A DNA stretch of 64,000 nt from Geothrix sp. 21YS21S-2 (GCF_030846775.1 NZ_CP132910.1:3847001-3911000), one strand, 5' to 3'. Numbered from the stretch's first letter, positions 54,548 through 62,441 are shown. The notes: generated from the letters alone by a model not told the origin. Numbers and translations are program-made.

Positions 54548-54985
54548 TCACGAGCCATTGGCCCATTCCTTTAATTTCTGCCATAGCCCGCGCTTCTGCT
54601 TCCTTGCTCCAGGCCGGCCCGCAGCCGCTTCGGCACTGAGATCCATGAAGAATGCCTCCTTCGCCTGGCGGTCATGCTCCCTGCCTTCCACGATCGCAGA
54701 TGGTGACATCCTTTGGGCCCAGACCACCTGGTTGCACCGGATCCAGTAGTGGGATTGGCATTTGAATCCCCAATTGCCGATAGACGGATATAGTGAGACG
54801 CCCCTGCCGTCGAAGATCAGTGTCCAGTCCGTGGGCCTGATGGGTGTGACCACCACGTTCCCGCAGCCGCAGCAGCATTTGTGAGAGGCTGTCGCGAAGC
54901 GCATGGATATGTATATCTCCCCGTCCAGCAGGGCCTCTGGGATGAATTCAACGAACTTGTGGCTGAGGGCGGTTGCTCGCGTCAC
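54548..54985 (-). CDS. DUF6527-like putative zinc protein of the multiubiquitin operon
   Basis: A 145-residue protein. FVEFIPEALLDGEIYISMRFATASHKCCCGCGNVVVTP and then SPSIGNWGFKCQSHYWI match a family I associate with DUF6527. The cysteines (CCCGC near 37-41) with C-x2-H (near 76-79) suggest one zinc site. GTG 54985 overlaps the ThiF stop as GTGA, so it is translated with the E1-like gene. Role unknown; candidates are E2/E3-like carrier, peptidase or substrate adaptor. The C-terminal 30 residues are basic and less conserved. Confidence 0.75.
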   Translation of the reverse strand: MTRATALSHKFVEFIPEALLDGEIYISMRFATASHKCCCGCGNVVVTPIRPTDWTLIFDGRGVSLYPSIGNWGFKCQSHYWIRCNQVVWAQRMSPSAIVEGREHDRQAKEAFFMDLSAEAAAGRPGARKQKRGLWQKLKEWANGS

Positions 54986-56166
54986 TCTGGGCGGTCCTCG
55001 TTGAGAAGCAAATTGCCGTCAATGGTGTATTGGCAATGGTGCTCCTGCTTGAGGTCCCGGTAGAAGCCAAACATTTTTTTCCACTTGATTACCGCCAGCG
55101 CGGCATTGAGGGCGTTGAGGTCGGCGATCTGGATGTTCCGGTCATACTCGTTCCCCCCATCCGCATCAGAGAAGGAGACCCGCCCACGCAGATGGTCCCG
55201 CCGGGCCGGGGTGCTGGTGGTCACTCGTAGGATCCCTCCCAGTGCACCTTCCGCCTCAACCACCCCCATGCCCACGTCGATGAACGGAATTTCGAGGGCC
55301 TCCAGCTTCTCGACGAGCGCTTTTTTGATGGGGCCGCTATCCAGGCAGAGGAAGACAAAGTCCATTCCCTGGAGGCAATCGATATTCTCGTTCTCCAGGT
55401 AGGCCTGGTGATCTATCAGCCCACGGTGCATCCGTGAATAGATCTCCGTGAGATAGGCCGTCTTCCGGGGCCGTTGACGGAGTTGCTCGAGGGTGGGGGC
55501 GCCTGGGGCCCGGAAGGCGTTGTGGGAGAAGAACGTGTCCCCATCGAAGAGGTGGACCTCCCTGACCGGGGTCTTGGCCACCAGGTCGAGGACATAGGAC
55601 CCTGTACCGCCTAACCCGACAATTGCGACCTTCCCTAGCTCCAGCTTCTTGGTTATCAGGGCGATTCCGGCGCGGCTGGAGGCGGTGTCAATGTAATTGA
55701 ACACCGACTCATCCACTTCGGGCTCGACGAGGGCGGAGGTTTTCGCCGAGACCGTGTGATCGAGCCGCCACGCCGGCCCCGATAGGATGTCCACATAGGC
55801 TGATACTTTGGCGTGGAAGTCCGGGTAGAACCCCGATGGCTGCGGCTTGGCTGAGAAACAACGGTCCACAACGACCCCTTCCGCGAGGGTCTGGGGCCCG
55901 GCTGGGTTTTTGATTTTTTCTATCTCGGTTCCGTCTTCGAAACAAGGCTGCTCGCCGGCGAAGTAGGCCACGTGGTCCTCCGGCCTAGCGGTTTCATCCC
56001 CGGCCAGGTTGAGCTTCATCACCAGCGTGCCGCGGAGGATCTCCCTGCGCGAGTTGACGTAAGGGACGTTCTTCACCAACAGGTGGCCTGACTTGATTCG
56101 AAGGCTGTACCCTTCCTCCCACAGGTTTTTGAGGTCTTGGCTACGATTTATCAGTTGTCGTGACAT
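54982..56166 (-). CDS. E1-like (ThiF) adenylating enzyme with DUF6791-type N-domain
   Basis: A 394-residue protein. The N-domain (res 1-160) has HLLVKNVPYVNSRREILRGTLV and HVAYFAGEQPC. The ThiF/E1 fold follows, with the nucleotide motif VAIVGLGGTGSYVLDLVAKTP near 178, then HLFDGDTFFSHNAFRAPGAP (the DxDxxxxxNxxR Mg-ATP motif), and LCLDSGPIKKAL. It should adenylate the C-terminus of a ubiquitin-like protein. The catalytic Cys is not certain; C97 (in EQPC) and C272 (in FLCLDS) are candidates. It overlaps the multiubiquitin gene by 26 nt and ends in the overlap with the DUF6527-like gene. Confidence 0.85.
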   Translation of the reverse strand: MSRQLINRSQDLKNLWEEGYSLRIKSGHLLVKNVPYVNSRREILRGTLVMKLNLAGDETARPEDHVAYFAGEQPCFEDGTEIEKIKNPAGPQTLAEGVVVDRCFSAKPQPSGFYPDFHAKVSAYVDILSGPAWRLDHTVSAKTSALVEPEVDESVFNYIDTASSRAGIALITKKLELGKVAIVGLGGTGSYVLDLVAKTPVREVHLFDGDTFFSHNAFRAPGAPTLEQLRQRPRKTAYLTEIYSRMHRGLIDHQAYLENENIDCLQGMDFVFLCLDSGPIKKALVEKLEALEIPFIDVGMGVVEAEGALGGILRVTTSTPARRDHLRGRVSFSDADGGNEYDRNIQIADLNALNAALAVIKWKKMFGFYRDLKQEHHCQYTIDGNLLLNEDRPE

Positions 56167-56620
56167 TGAAGATCATCTCCTTCTTGATGTGGACGGATTG
56201 GCCCTCCTTCAAGGATCCTTCGCGGTTTTCGCGCGGGCCGTCCTCATAGGAGATGGTGAATAAGATGTTCGGCCCAGACGGGATGGGGTTGAAGGCGAGG
56301 GCGACAAGTTGGTCGAACGAAATCATCGGCCCGGTCGTCATCTTCGCAGTCCCGTTCACGAAGATTTGGACCTCCTTGACCCGTTTTGGCCCGGTGTGGA
56401 AATGATCGTCCTCCTGGAGGTGGAAGGGTTCAGGGCCGTTGGCGATGGGCTGGTCCTCCTCGTCCCCCCTGACCTCGCGGAAAAGGACGAGCCCCTCCGC
56501 CACCTGGCCGAGCCGGTAAAGGGCCTCACCGGTGGTGGGACTGGAGGCATGGTATGGGGATTGGTCGATGTGGATCCTGACCTGATGGGGTTGTACCGAT
56601 TCTGAGCCGGTTTCATGCAT
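56141..56620 (-). CDS. Multiubiquitin protein: two tandem ubiquitin-like domains
   Basis: A 159-residue protein with two beta-grasp domains, about 12-78 and 82-157. Repeat 1 runs from VRIHIDQSPYHASSPTTGEALYRL to EPFHLQEDDHF; repeat 2 from VQIFVNGTAKMTTGPMISFDQL to EGSLKEGQSVHIKKEMIFNV. This is the bacterial multiubiquitin pattern. The C-terminus is TTTDKS with no diglycine, so if conjugated, the chemistry must differ or the tail must be processed. ATG 56620 has GGAG seven bases upstream. First gene of the three-gene operon. Confidence 0.85.
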   Translation of the reverse strand: MHETGSESVQPHQVRIHIDQSPYHASSPTTGEALYRLGQVAEGLVLFREVRGDEEDQPIANGPEPFHLQEDDHFHTGPKRVKEVQIFVNGTAKMTTGPMISFDQLVALAFNPIPSGPNILFTISYEDGPRENREGSLKEGQSVHIKKEMIFNVTTTDKS

Positions 56621-56710
56621 GGCGGTTCTCCGTTAGGTGGCGGTCGAGGGGCGCGTGAGCTTGGCGGGGTGGTGGTGGCTAAGGGGCTGGCATTCCGATC
56701 TCCAAACAAA

Positions 56711-56754
56711 GCATACGTCAGCTTACGAAGCTTACAAGGGGTACAAAAAAATTT
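56711..56754 (-). promoter_or_regulatory. Promoter and operator of the multiubiquitin operon
   Basis: On the minus strand TTGTAA and TATGCT, 16 bases apart, make a fair sigma-70 promoter. They overlap a 20-base sequence (56719-56738) that reappears, with three differences, at 57809-57828 in front of the XRE gene. Four GCTTAC/GTAC-like half-sites are spaced about ten bases apart. About 90 bases of leader follow to the ATG. Confidence 0.6.
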
Positions 56755-56757
56755 ATC

Positions 56758-57447
56758 CTATCCGCCGTCCCCGAGGGGGTAAAGGGTGTTCAGCCTGATT
56801 CGGGAAACGGCGGGATTCACGTCGAAGATCTCGGCGAGGGACCTGACCGCGTCTTCCCGCAGTGACTCCGGGACGGTCACCTCTGTAAGCTCACCAGGGC
56901 GGATGAGGAAAGGCTCCAACGCGGTTCGGAGGGTCCGGCGCGGCAGCAGGAGGGCGCCGATCGACTTGTTGGCCTGGAGTTCCCACCAACGGCCGTCATA
57001 GGTCTGGCGAATTTGTCGCTCCGCGTCTCGACAGAGCACCTTGGTCGCCGAGACGTCGGGATCCCGCCCGAACAAGGAGAGACCGACGTCCTTGAATGCG
57101 AACAGATGGGCATGCATGAGGCAGTGCCCCGCCTCGTGGGCGAGCGTCGAGTTGAGTCGGCGCTCCAACGGTTTTTCTCCGTTGCCCACCAGGTGATTCC
57201 CAACATGGACGCTCCGAACCCCTGTGTCGGTGAATAGGGTGTAGCCGAGCACCCCGGCCGGAAGGTCCTCGTAGACAGGGGACACCCCGAAACGTTTCTC
57301 AATAAAACGTTCAACCCGTATCGGTTCCGGATTGGATGGAAGCAAGCCTACGGCCAGGAGCGCCTCCTCACACATTTGGTCGATCTCCCAGTCGCTGAAG
57401 TGCGGACGCTCCAGGAAGGGGCTCCCTCGTCCGTGGAACGTCCTCAT
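56758..57447 (-). CDS. ImmA/IrrE-family metallopeptidase
   Basis: A 229-residue protein. The zinc motif HEAGH is in NSTLAHEAGHCLMHAHLF near 106-110, with an N-terminal FSDWEIDQMCEEALLAVGL segment typical of the family. ImmA/IrrE peptidases cleave XRE-type repressors to switch on mobile elements or stress genes. ATG 57447 overlaps the XRE stop (ATGA). The cognate repressor is the gene in front of it; the targets are probably the two operator sites. Confidence 0.85.
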   Translation of the reverse strand: MRTFHGRGSPFLERPHFSDWEIDQMCEEALLAVGLLPSNPEPIRVERFIEKRFGVSPVYEDLPAGVLGYTLFTDTGVRSVHVGNHLVGNGEKPLERRLNSTLAHEAGHCLMHAHLFAFKDVGLSLFGRDPDVSATKVLCRDAERQIRQTYDGRWWELQANKSIGALLLPRRTLRTALEPFLIRPGELTEVTVPESLREDAVRSLAEIFDVNPAVSRIRLNTLYPLGDGG

Positions 57448-57803
57448 TTTTTCCTCTCCCCGGGGTCGGAGGGGGGAAGTTGATTCTTTAGGATCTTCAA
57501 TTGCTCTTCGACGGGAAGCTCGATGAGTTTCCGGAAGGCGACCCCAAGGGCCGGGTGGGCGTTGGCGATACGTCGCATCTCCTCCACTGGAGGTCGGCTG
57601 TCGTATTGTTGGAGATCCTTGATGGTGGTCTCGAGCGCGTCCGCGAGGTTGACCAAGGTCTTCTCGGATGGAAACCGCCGCCCGAGTTCCACATCGGAAA
57701 GGAACGCCGCAGACGCCTCGCCTACTTTTTTGGAAAGCTCGCGGAGGGAGAGATCCTTGCCTTCCCTCAGTTCCCGGATTCGATCGCCAAGGGTTTTTAC
57801 CAT
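57444..57803 (-). CDS. XRE-family HTH repressor
   Basis: A 119-residue protein. The HTH (res 6-60) reads DRIRELREGKDLSLRELSKKVGEASAAFLSDVELGRRFPS with typical XRE spacing and continues to an oligomerisation or ImmA-recognition region. The ATG 57803 has no ribosome-binding site; the promoter -35 TTGACA (57837-57832) and a TAAGCT -10 at 16 bases put the start of transcription about at the ATG, so the message may be leaderless. It is followed by ImmA/IrrE. Confidence 0.85.
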   Translation of the reverse strand: MVKTLGDRIRELREGKDLSLRELSKKVGEASAAFLSDVELGRRFPSEKTLVNLADALETTIKDLQQYDSRPPVEEMRRIANAHPALGVAFRKLIELPVEEQLKILKNQLPPSDPGERKK

Positions 57804-57806
57804 GAT

Positions 57807-57837
57807 GTAAGCTTACGTTGCGTACAAGTATTGTCAA
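57807..57837 (-). promoter_or_regulatory. Promoter and operator of the XRE-ImmA operon
   Basis: TTGACA (57837-57832) and TAAGCT lie 16 bases apart. The 20-base sequence 57809-57828 between and over them is shared with the multiubiquitin promoter, and GTAAGCTTAC (57807-57816) is a perfect 10-base palindrome. Binding there would block the XRE promoter, a normal autoregulation layout. Confidence 0.65.
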
Positions 57838-57881
57838 GGCCAAGCGGGAACGTTGGAGCCTGGGGTCCATGTCTGCTCAAA

Positions 57882-59744
57882 TCAGGTGGTAATCTTCGCC
57901 ATCTCCTCCGGGAAGGCGTCGAACAGGCTGACCAATCGGTCTTGTGCGGGCGGCTTAGGGTGGACCGGTTCCGCAGGGACCGCGATCGTCGGAAGCGCGA
58001 TGTTGGATTCGCCACGCCGGATCTTCTCGATGCGTGCGCGGAAGAGGTTACAGAACGGATGCGTCGGCCGTCCGTTCGAAGGCAAACTCAATCCGCCTGA
58101 TGCGTATTCATGCTTGTGGTCGTACTGGACGCCCTGTTTCAGGTCGACCACCCCATCACAAATTTCGCAACGGATAGCGGATCCCAGCAGCGCCCGGACG
58201 TTGATTTCCGACCTAATTCCCCGGCTGAAGGCGCGGCTCTTCCCGGATCCGTTCTCGGCGCCTTTACCAGGGCCACCGAGAATCCGGATGGCCTCGGCGT
58301 CCACTTGGTCGTCAGAATCGGCCGCCTTCGCCAGCAGCATCTCCACCAGTTTCTCGATCGTGTCTGAGATGGGAATGGCCGATTTGAACCCGGCCCCGGC
58401 ATTGTGCTGGATCTGGGCGAACGGGTCTTTGTAATCGATTAGGATCCTTTCAAGCCGCCCCCGCACGGATGAGAAGGCAATCTTTCGCTCCCTGATCTGG
58501 TCCTCGTCACCGCGCAACAACCAGTAACACCAGCCATAGAAAAGGCCACGGACATAGCCGCCCTTCTTGTTATACCAATAAATCAATGGAGCCACGGAGA
58601 GTGTCGTCGATCCGTGGCTACGATCGGTAAAATGCGAGATCGACGTTTCGATTCGTGTCAACAGGGAATCCGTCTCTGCGATGAGCTCACCAACGTCGTC
58701 GGTAATGCTCCTTTCCATCATTTGGACGTACTTTTCCTCGTCGACGGGATGCCGCTCTGAAAGCAATGGCACGATCTCGATGAGATTCTGATGTCTGCGT
58801 GAATCGGCGGAGGTCACGACCAACGGAACGTTGATGTCGACGATCTTGGCATCGAAGGGTGGGATGAAAAGCGCCTTGCTGATGTCTCCGCACCGTTTGG
58901 AGAATTTGCTAAGTTTTGACGACGCCTCGCCGGCCAGGTTCAACGAAGGCGCCGGCATCGGCCAGTAGTGCCCTGCCGCACCGTCGTTGGCGATCGACAT
59001 GATCGTGCGGCAAATGCCCCCCTTGCGGTATTCAATCAACAACTGTTCGGTGGGATCGAGAGGAGCCCCCTGCCGGTTGATGTCCAGGAATGAGGCCTCC
59101 GCAGCCGCGTAATCCCCTTCCTCCCATTGGGCGTGAAGGGTACGGTTAGCCCTGGTCATCGCCCGCAGAAATTGGGCTCTTGCCGCTAGGGTTTCTGGCA
59201 GATCCACTTTGGGCGCGCCTCCGCGGTCGGCGACCTCGTCCCATTCCTTCAACGCCGCGCAGAATTCCTGGAAATGGCCGATCCTCTCGCCGACGCAGCG
59301 CCGGGTCGTCTGGGCCGTCGTGATGATCTCCTCGTAGTTCTCACAGTGTGCGTAGAAGTCGTTAGCCGCCCTGTCCCCCCAGTCGTCGACCATCCAGGCC
59401 CGCAGAACAGACAACCGGTGTGCCCCATCGAGGACGTACACCTGCCCGGTTTCTTTGCTTCTCCAGAGGATGATCGACGGGATGATCCGTCTATGGACGA
59501 CCGAATCGAGGAACTTCACGCAATCCTCGGTATCCCAAGCGCAGGTCGCACGCTGGAAGTCCGGTTTGCGCAAGCTCGTGAACCAACCTTCCTTTATGTC
59601 GTCGAACCGGATGCTCGGATCTGGTCGGCCGTCGAATGGGTCGATGGGAGAGTCCTCCGCAACCAACGCCTGATACCGCAGGCTCTGCCGGCGGATGAAG
59701 TGGTCGAGATGAACGCGCGGACCCTTGGCGGCAAATTTGGCCAT
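57882..59744 (-). CDS. DUF262-like/ParB-fold protein with C-terminal HNH domain
   Basis: A 620-residue protein. The N-domain has KPDFQRATCAW, then HRRIIPSIILW and VYVLDGAHRLSVLRAW, the DUF262/ParB-like hallmark with DGAHR replacing DGQQR. An HNH site lies near 530-575: CEICDGV, YDHKHEYASGG and THPFCN. The arrangement resembles type IV or modification-dependent enzymes (GmrSD-like) and DUF262-HNH defence proteins. ATG 59744 has GGAGG upstream. It lies between the XRE gene and Vsr. Target unknown. Confidence 0.7.
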   Translation of the reverse strand: MAKFAAKGPRVHLDHFIRRQSLRYQALVAEDSPIDPFDGRPDPSIRFDDIKEGWFTSLRKPDFQRATCAWDTEDCVKFLDSVVHRRIIPSIILWRSKETGQVYVLDGAHRLSVLRAWMVDDWGDRAANDFYAHCENYEEIITTAQTTRRCVGERIGHFQEFCAALKEWDEVADRGGAPKVDLPETLAARAQFLRAMTRANRTLHAQWEEGDYAAAEASFLDINRQGAPLDPTEQLLIEYRKGGICRTIMSIANDGAAGHYWPMPAPSLNLAGEASSKLSKFSKRCGDISKALFIPPFDAKIVDINVPLVVTSADSRRHQNLIEIVPLLSERHPVDEEKYVQMMERSITDDVGELIAETDSLLTRIETSISHFTDRSHGSTTLSVAPLIYWYNKKGGYVRGLFYGWCYWLLRGDEDQIRERKIAFSSVRGRLERILIDYKDPFAQIQHNAGAGFKSAIPISDTIEKLVEMLLAKAADSDDQVDAEAIRILGGPGKGAENGSGKSRAFSRGIRSEINVRALLGSAIRCEICDGVVDLKQGVQYDHKHEYASGGLSLPSNGRPTHPFCNLFRARIEKIRRGESNIALPTIAVPAEPVHPKPPAQDRLVSLFDAFPEEMAKITT

Positions 59745-59812
59745 TGGCTTGACCTCCGACTCGTCGAGGAACTGGGTACACCGAAGATACCACCGGTCGG
59801 GAAAGCCCACAG

Positions 59813-60271
59813 CTACACAGGCCCCCCCGGGAGCCTGGCTGAAGGGGGGCCGAGGAATTCTACCAGTCGGTGGCCAACAGCCTCCGGTTGTTTAAGTTCG
59901 CACTCCCAGACGACCATGAACTCCCACCCCAAGGCCACGAGGTTTCGCTCGGCCAGGAGATCCCTTTCCTGGTTCCGACGTCGCTTCTCCTCCCAGAATG
60001 CGACGTTTGTCCTGGGTAGCCTGGTCCCATTGGGACACGTGTGCCCGTGCCAGAAACACCCGTGGACCCAGACAACCTTCCTCCGCCCCGTGAACGCTAA
60101 GTCGGGCGAGCCTGGCAAGGTCCGCAGGCGCAAACGATAGCGGTACCCCATCGCGTGGAGCAACCGTCGGACGGTAAGTTCGGGGCGGGTGTCCTGCGAA
60201 CGGACCCGTGACATCACCCAACTCCGGAACCCGTCCTCCCCCGGCTTGGGTCTTCCTCCCGTCCTAACCAT
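59813..60271 (-). CDS. vsr: Very-short-patch repair endonuclease Vsr
   Basis: A 152-residue protein. WVMSRVRSQDTRPELTVRRLLHAMGYRYRL and PGSPDLAF...KVVWVHGCFWHGHTC are diagnostic. Vsr nicks T/G mismatches created when a 5-methylcytosine deaminates and so repairs the sites of its partner methylase. It is beside the Eco29kI-like restriction pair, whose methylase makes 5-methylcytosine. It is divergent from the restriction gene. Confidence 0.95.
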   Translation of the reverse strand: MVRTGGRPKPGEDGFRSWVMSRVRSQDTRPELTVRRLLHAMGYRYRLRLRTLPGSPDLAFTGRRKVVWVHGCFWHGHTCPNGTRLPRTNVAFWEEKRRRNQERDLLAERNLVALGWEFMVVWECELKQPEAVGHRLVEFLGPPSARLPGGPV

Positions 60272-60341
60272 AGGATTGAGGATCGATCCCCCTCTTGTGG
60301 CGCGCAAGAGGATATCGGTCGCTGGGGCGCGGGCTGGTGGT

Positions 60342-60354
60342 ATGTTTAAAACAT
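60342..60354. promoter_or_regulatory. 13-base palindrome over the restriction gene start
   Basis: ATGTTT-A-AAACAT (60342-60354) is perfectly symmetrical and overlaps the ATG at 60353. TATGTT (60341-60346) may be the -10 of a leaderless message. Restriction genes are often held down by such a site; no C protein gene is evident. Confidence 0.45.
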
Positions 60355-61186
60355 GAACAAATTAAAAACGGGTTCTATTCCTCTGGTTGACTGGGCCGAG
60401 GGCCTTGAGGCCCTCCTACTCCCAATTCCGACCTCGGAAAGCGAACTCACTGCGGATCAGTTGTCGAAGGTCCGCCGAAACGTGTCGCGGACGATTGAGC
60501 GGCTGTCCGAACTTGCCCGCGCATGGGACCCGGTCCGCCTACCATCGACGATTTTCAATCCTTCCGATCCGGCGATCATGGGGCCGATGATCGGGCTTGC
60601 CCTGCTGGCTCAACCAAGGGTTCCCCTCGGAAAGGTCGGTAGGTTCTATGGGTCCGGCGTCTATGCCATCTATTATCGCGGGGATTTTGACGCCTACAAT
60701 CCGCTCAAAGGGGCAGAGCACCCGATCTACGTCGGCAAGGCCGACCCGAAGGACCCCAAAGCGGACTCGCCGATCCTCCAGGGCACCAAGCTCGCCGACC
60801 GCCTTGGGGAGCACGCCAGGAACATCGGCAGGGCCTCCAATCTGAACTTGGAGGACTTCGAATGCCGCCACCTGGTCGTCGTCAGCGGCTGGCAGGGATC
60901 CGCTGAAACCTTCCTCATCCGGCTATACGAGCCGGTTTGGAACAGTGAGACTGGGATCTGCTATGGCCTGGGCAAGCACGGGGACGCTAGCACGACCCGC
61001 GCCAACAAACGTTCTCCATGGGATACCCTTCATCCAGGCCGGACTTGGGCGGCCAATGGGGACCAGGGGGACCAACACTCGGAGGTGTCGATCCGGGCCC
61101 GGATCGCGAAACACCTGCAGGAACACCCGCCCCTCTGGACCATCGAGGAAGGAGTCGAACGTTTTTTCGCCGCTCTCCGGGCTTGA
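60353..61186 (+). CDS. Eco29kI-like type II restriction endonuclease (GIY-YIG fold)
   Basis: A 277-residue protein. The GIY-YIG core is GVYAIYYRGDF...HPIYVGKAD near 102-131, followed by LADRLGEHARNIG (the catalytic Arg region) and the later ETFLIRLYEPVWN (metal-binding Glu). The N-terminal 90 residues are helical. Close in layout to Eco29kI, which cuts within CCGCGG; the site here is unproven. The methylase gene is convergent with it, 10 bases away. Start is ATG 60353. Confidence 0.88.
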   Translation: MNKLKTGSIPLVDWAEGLEALLLPIPTSESELTADQLSKVRRNVSRTIERLSELARAWDPVRLPSTIFNPSDPAIMGPMIGLALLAQPRVPLGKVGRFYGSGVYAIYYRGDFDAYNPLKGAEHPIYVGKADPKDPKADSPILQGTKLADRLGEHARNIGRASNLNLEDFECRHLVVVSGWQGSAETFLIRLYEPVWNSETGICYGLGKHGDASTTRANKRSPWDTLHPGRTWAANGDQGDQHSEVSIRARIAKHLQEHPPLWTIEEGVERFFAALRA

Positions 61187-61196
61187 GCAGGGCCCC

Positions 61197-62378
61197 TCAG
61201 GCCGACATCAAGTGCGCCTTCACGCTTGAGGCCACCGCGAGGGCGAGGTTAACCGGGACTGCGTTCCCGAGTTGCCGCATCACTTCGCCCCACGCCCCGC
61301 GGAAGACATACTCGTCCGGGAAGGTCTGAAGCCTGGCGCTCTCCCGGACAGTAAAGTAGCGCACCCCCCCGTCCGCTCCGAGGAGCATGTTCTCGCCGCC
61401 GGGGACGCCGTGCCCTCCGGCCTTCAAGGTTTTCGCCGGAGCGTCCCAAGGGCTGCCCGTGTGCCCTGGATAAGAGCGTGCCCCGGGGTTGAACAGGTGG
61501 TTGTGGAAGGTCTCCCCGCCGTTCCCGCGAGTGGGGTCTGGAAGGTCGGCAATTGCGTCGCGGACAGTCTTCCAGGCCTCCCCTGATGGACAGCCCTCGC
61601 CCCTCAAACGGTCCAATCGCGCTTTGATGGCCTCGGGACACTTGGGACGGCGCCTTTTGGCGACCTCGTGTCGTTCCCAATACTCGCCCGTGACCCACTG
61701 GTCCCAGATGAGCCTCTCCTCGTTATGGGTCGGGCTCGGGAATGACCAGGCCGGGAACTGATCCTCGCGAAACCCGACGATAACAACCCGTTCACGACGT
61801 TGCGGAACGCCGTAATCCGCGGCGTTCAAGAGGCGGAACACCACTTGGTAGTTCAACCCCGACCTCCGGCCCTTCCCGGTGTGATGGCGCTCCAGTCTCT
61901 TCAGGTGGTCGGGCCATTCCTCGCCCTCCCGCTTGACTATCTCCGGGTGAGTGAGTTGGAGGATGATGTACCCGAAGTAGCTGGCGAACGACTGACGCAG
62001 CAATCCTTTCACGTTCTCCACCATGAAGCCCTTCGGCTTCAGTTCTCGGACCGCCCGGACCGCCTCTGGAAACATGTCCCGCTCATCCTCGTGCCCGCGA
62101 TGCTTACCGCCAAGGGAGAACGGCTGGCACGGGGGGCCCCCGGCTACGAGGTCGATGCCTTCACCAAGGAGCGAGTAGTCGTATTTGCGGACATCGCATT
62201 CAACGACCTCCCAATCACGCACCAGTTCTACCTTGCGGCGCTTGTTCTCACGGATGGTCTCACAGGCATCCGGGTTCCATTCCAGCACCGCTTCGTGGTG
62301 AAATCCGGCCTTAGCGGTTCCGATGGCCAAGCCACCGGCACCGGCGAAAAGTTCGATCGCTCTCACAGCACTCCCCAT
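61197..62378 (-). CDS. C5-cytosine DNA methyltransferase of the restriction system
   Basis: A 393-residue enzyme. Motif I is AIELFAGAGGLAIG, motif IV with the catalytic Cys is GGPPCQPFSLGG near 82-88, motif VI MVENVKGL, motif VIII NAADYGVPQRRERVVIVGF, and motif X GEVMRQLGNAVPVNLA. The target-recognition domain lies between about 235 and 330. It protects host DNA from the linked restriction enzyme. Confidence 0.95.
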   Translation of the reverse strand: MGSAVRAIELFAGAGGLAIGTAKAGFHHEAVLEWNPDACETIRENKRRKVELVRDWEVVECDVRKYDYSLLGEGIDLVAGGPPCQPFSLGGKHRGHEDERDMFPEAVRAVRELKPKGFMVENVKGLLRQSFASYFGYIILQLTHPEIVKREGEEWPDHLKRLERHHTGKGRRSGLNYQVVFRLLNAADYGVPQRRERVVIVGFREDQFPAWSFPSPTHNEERLIWDQWVTGEYWERHEVAKRRRPKCPEAIKARLDRLRGEGCPSGEAWKTVRDAIADLPDPTRGNGGETFHNHLFNPGARSYPGHTGSPWDAPAKTLKAGGHGVPGGENMLLGADGGVRYFTVRESARLQTFPDEYVFRGAWGEVMRQLGNAVPVNLALAVASSVKAHLMSA

Positions 62379-62441
62379 CGTCGCGGTTGATTCATTCTAC
62401 TCCCCAAGAAGGTGCCGGACCAACGCCTGCCCTTAGGCGAT

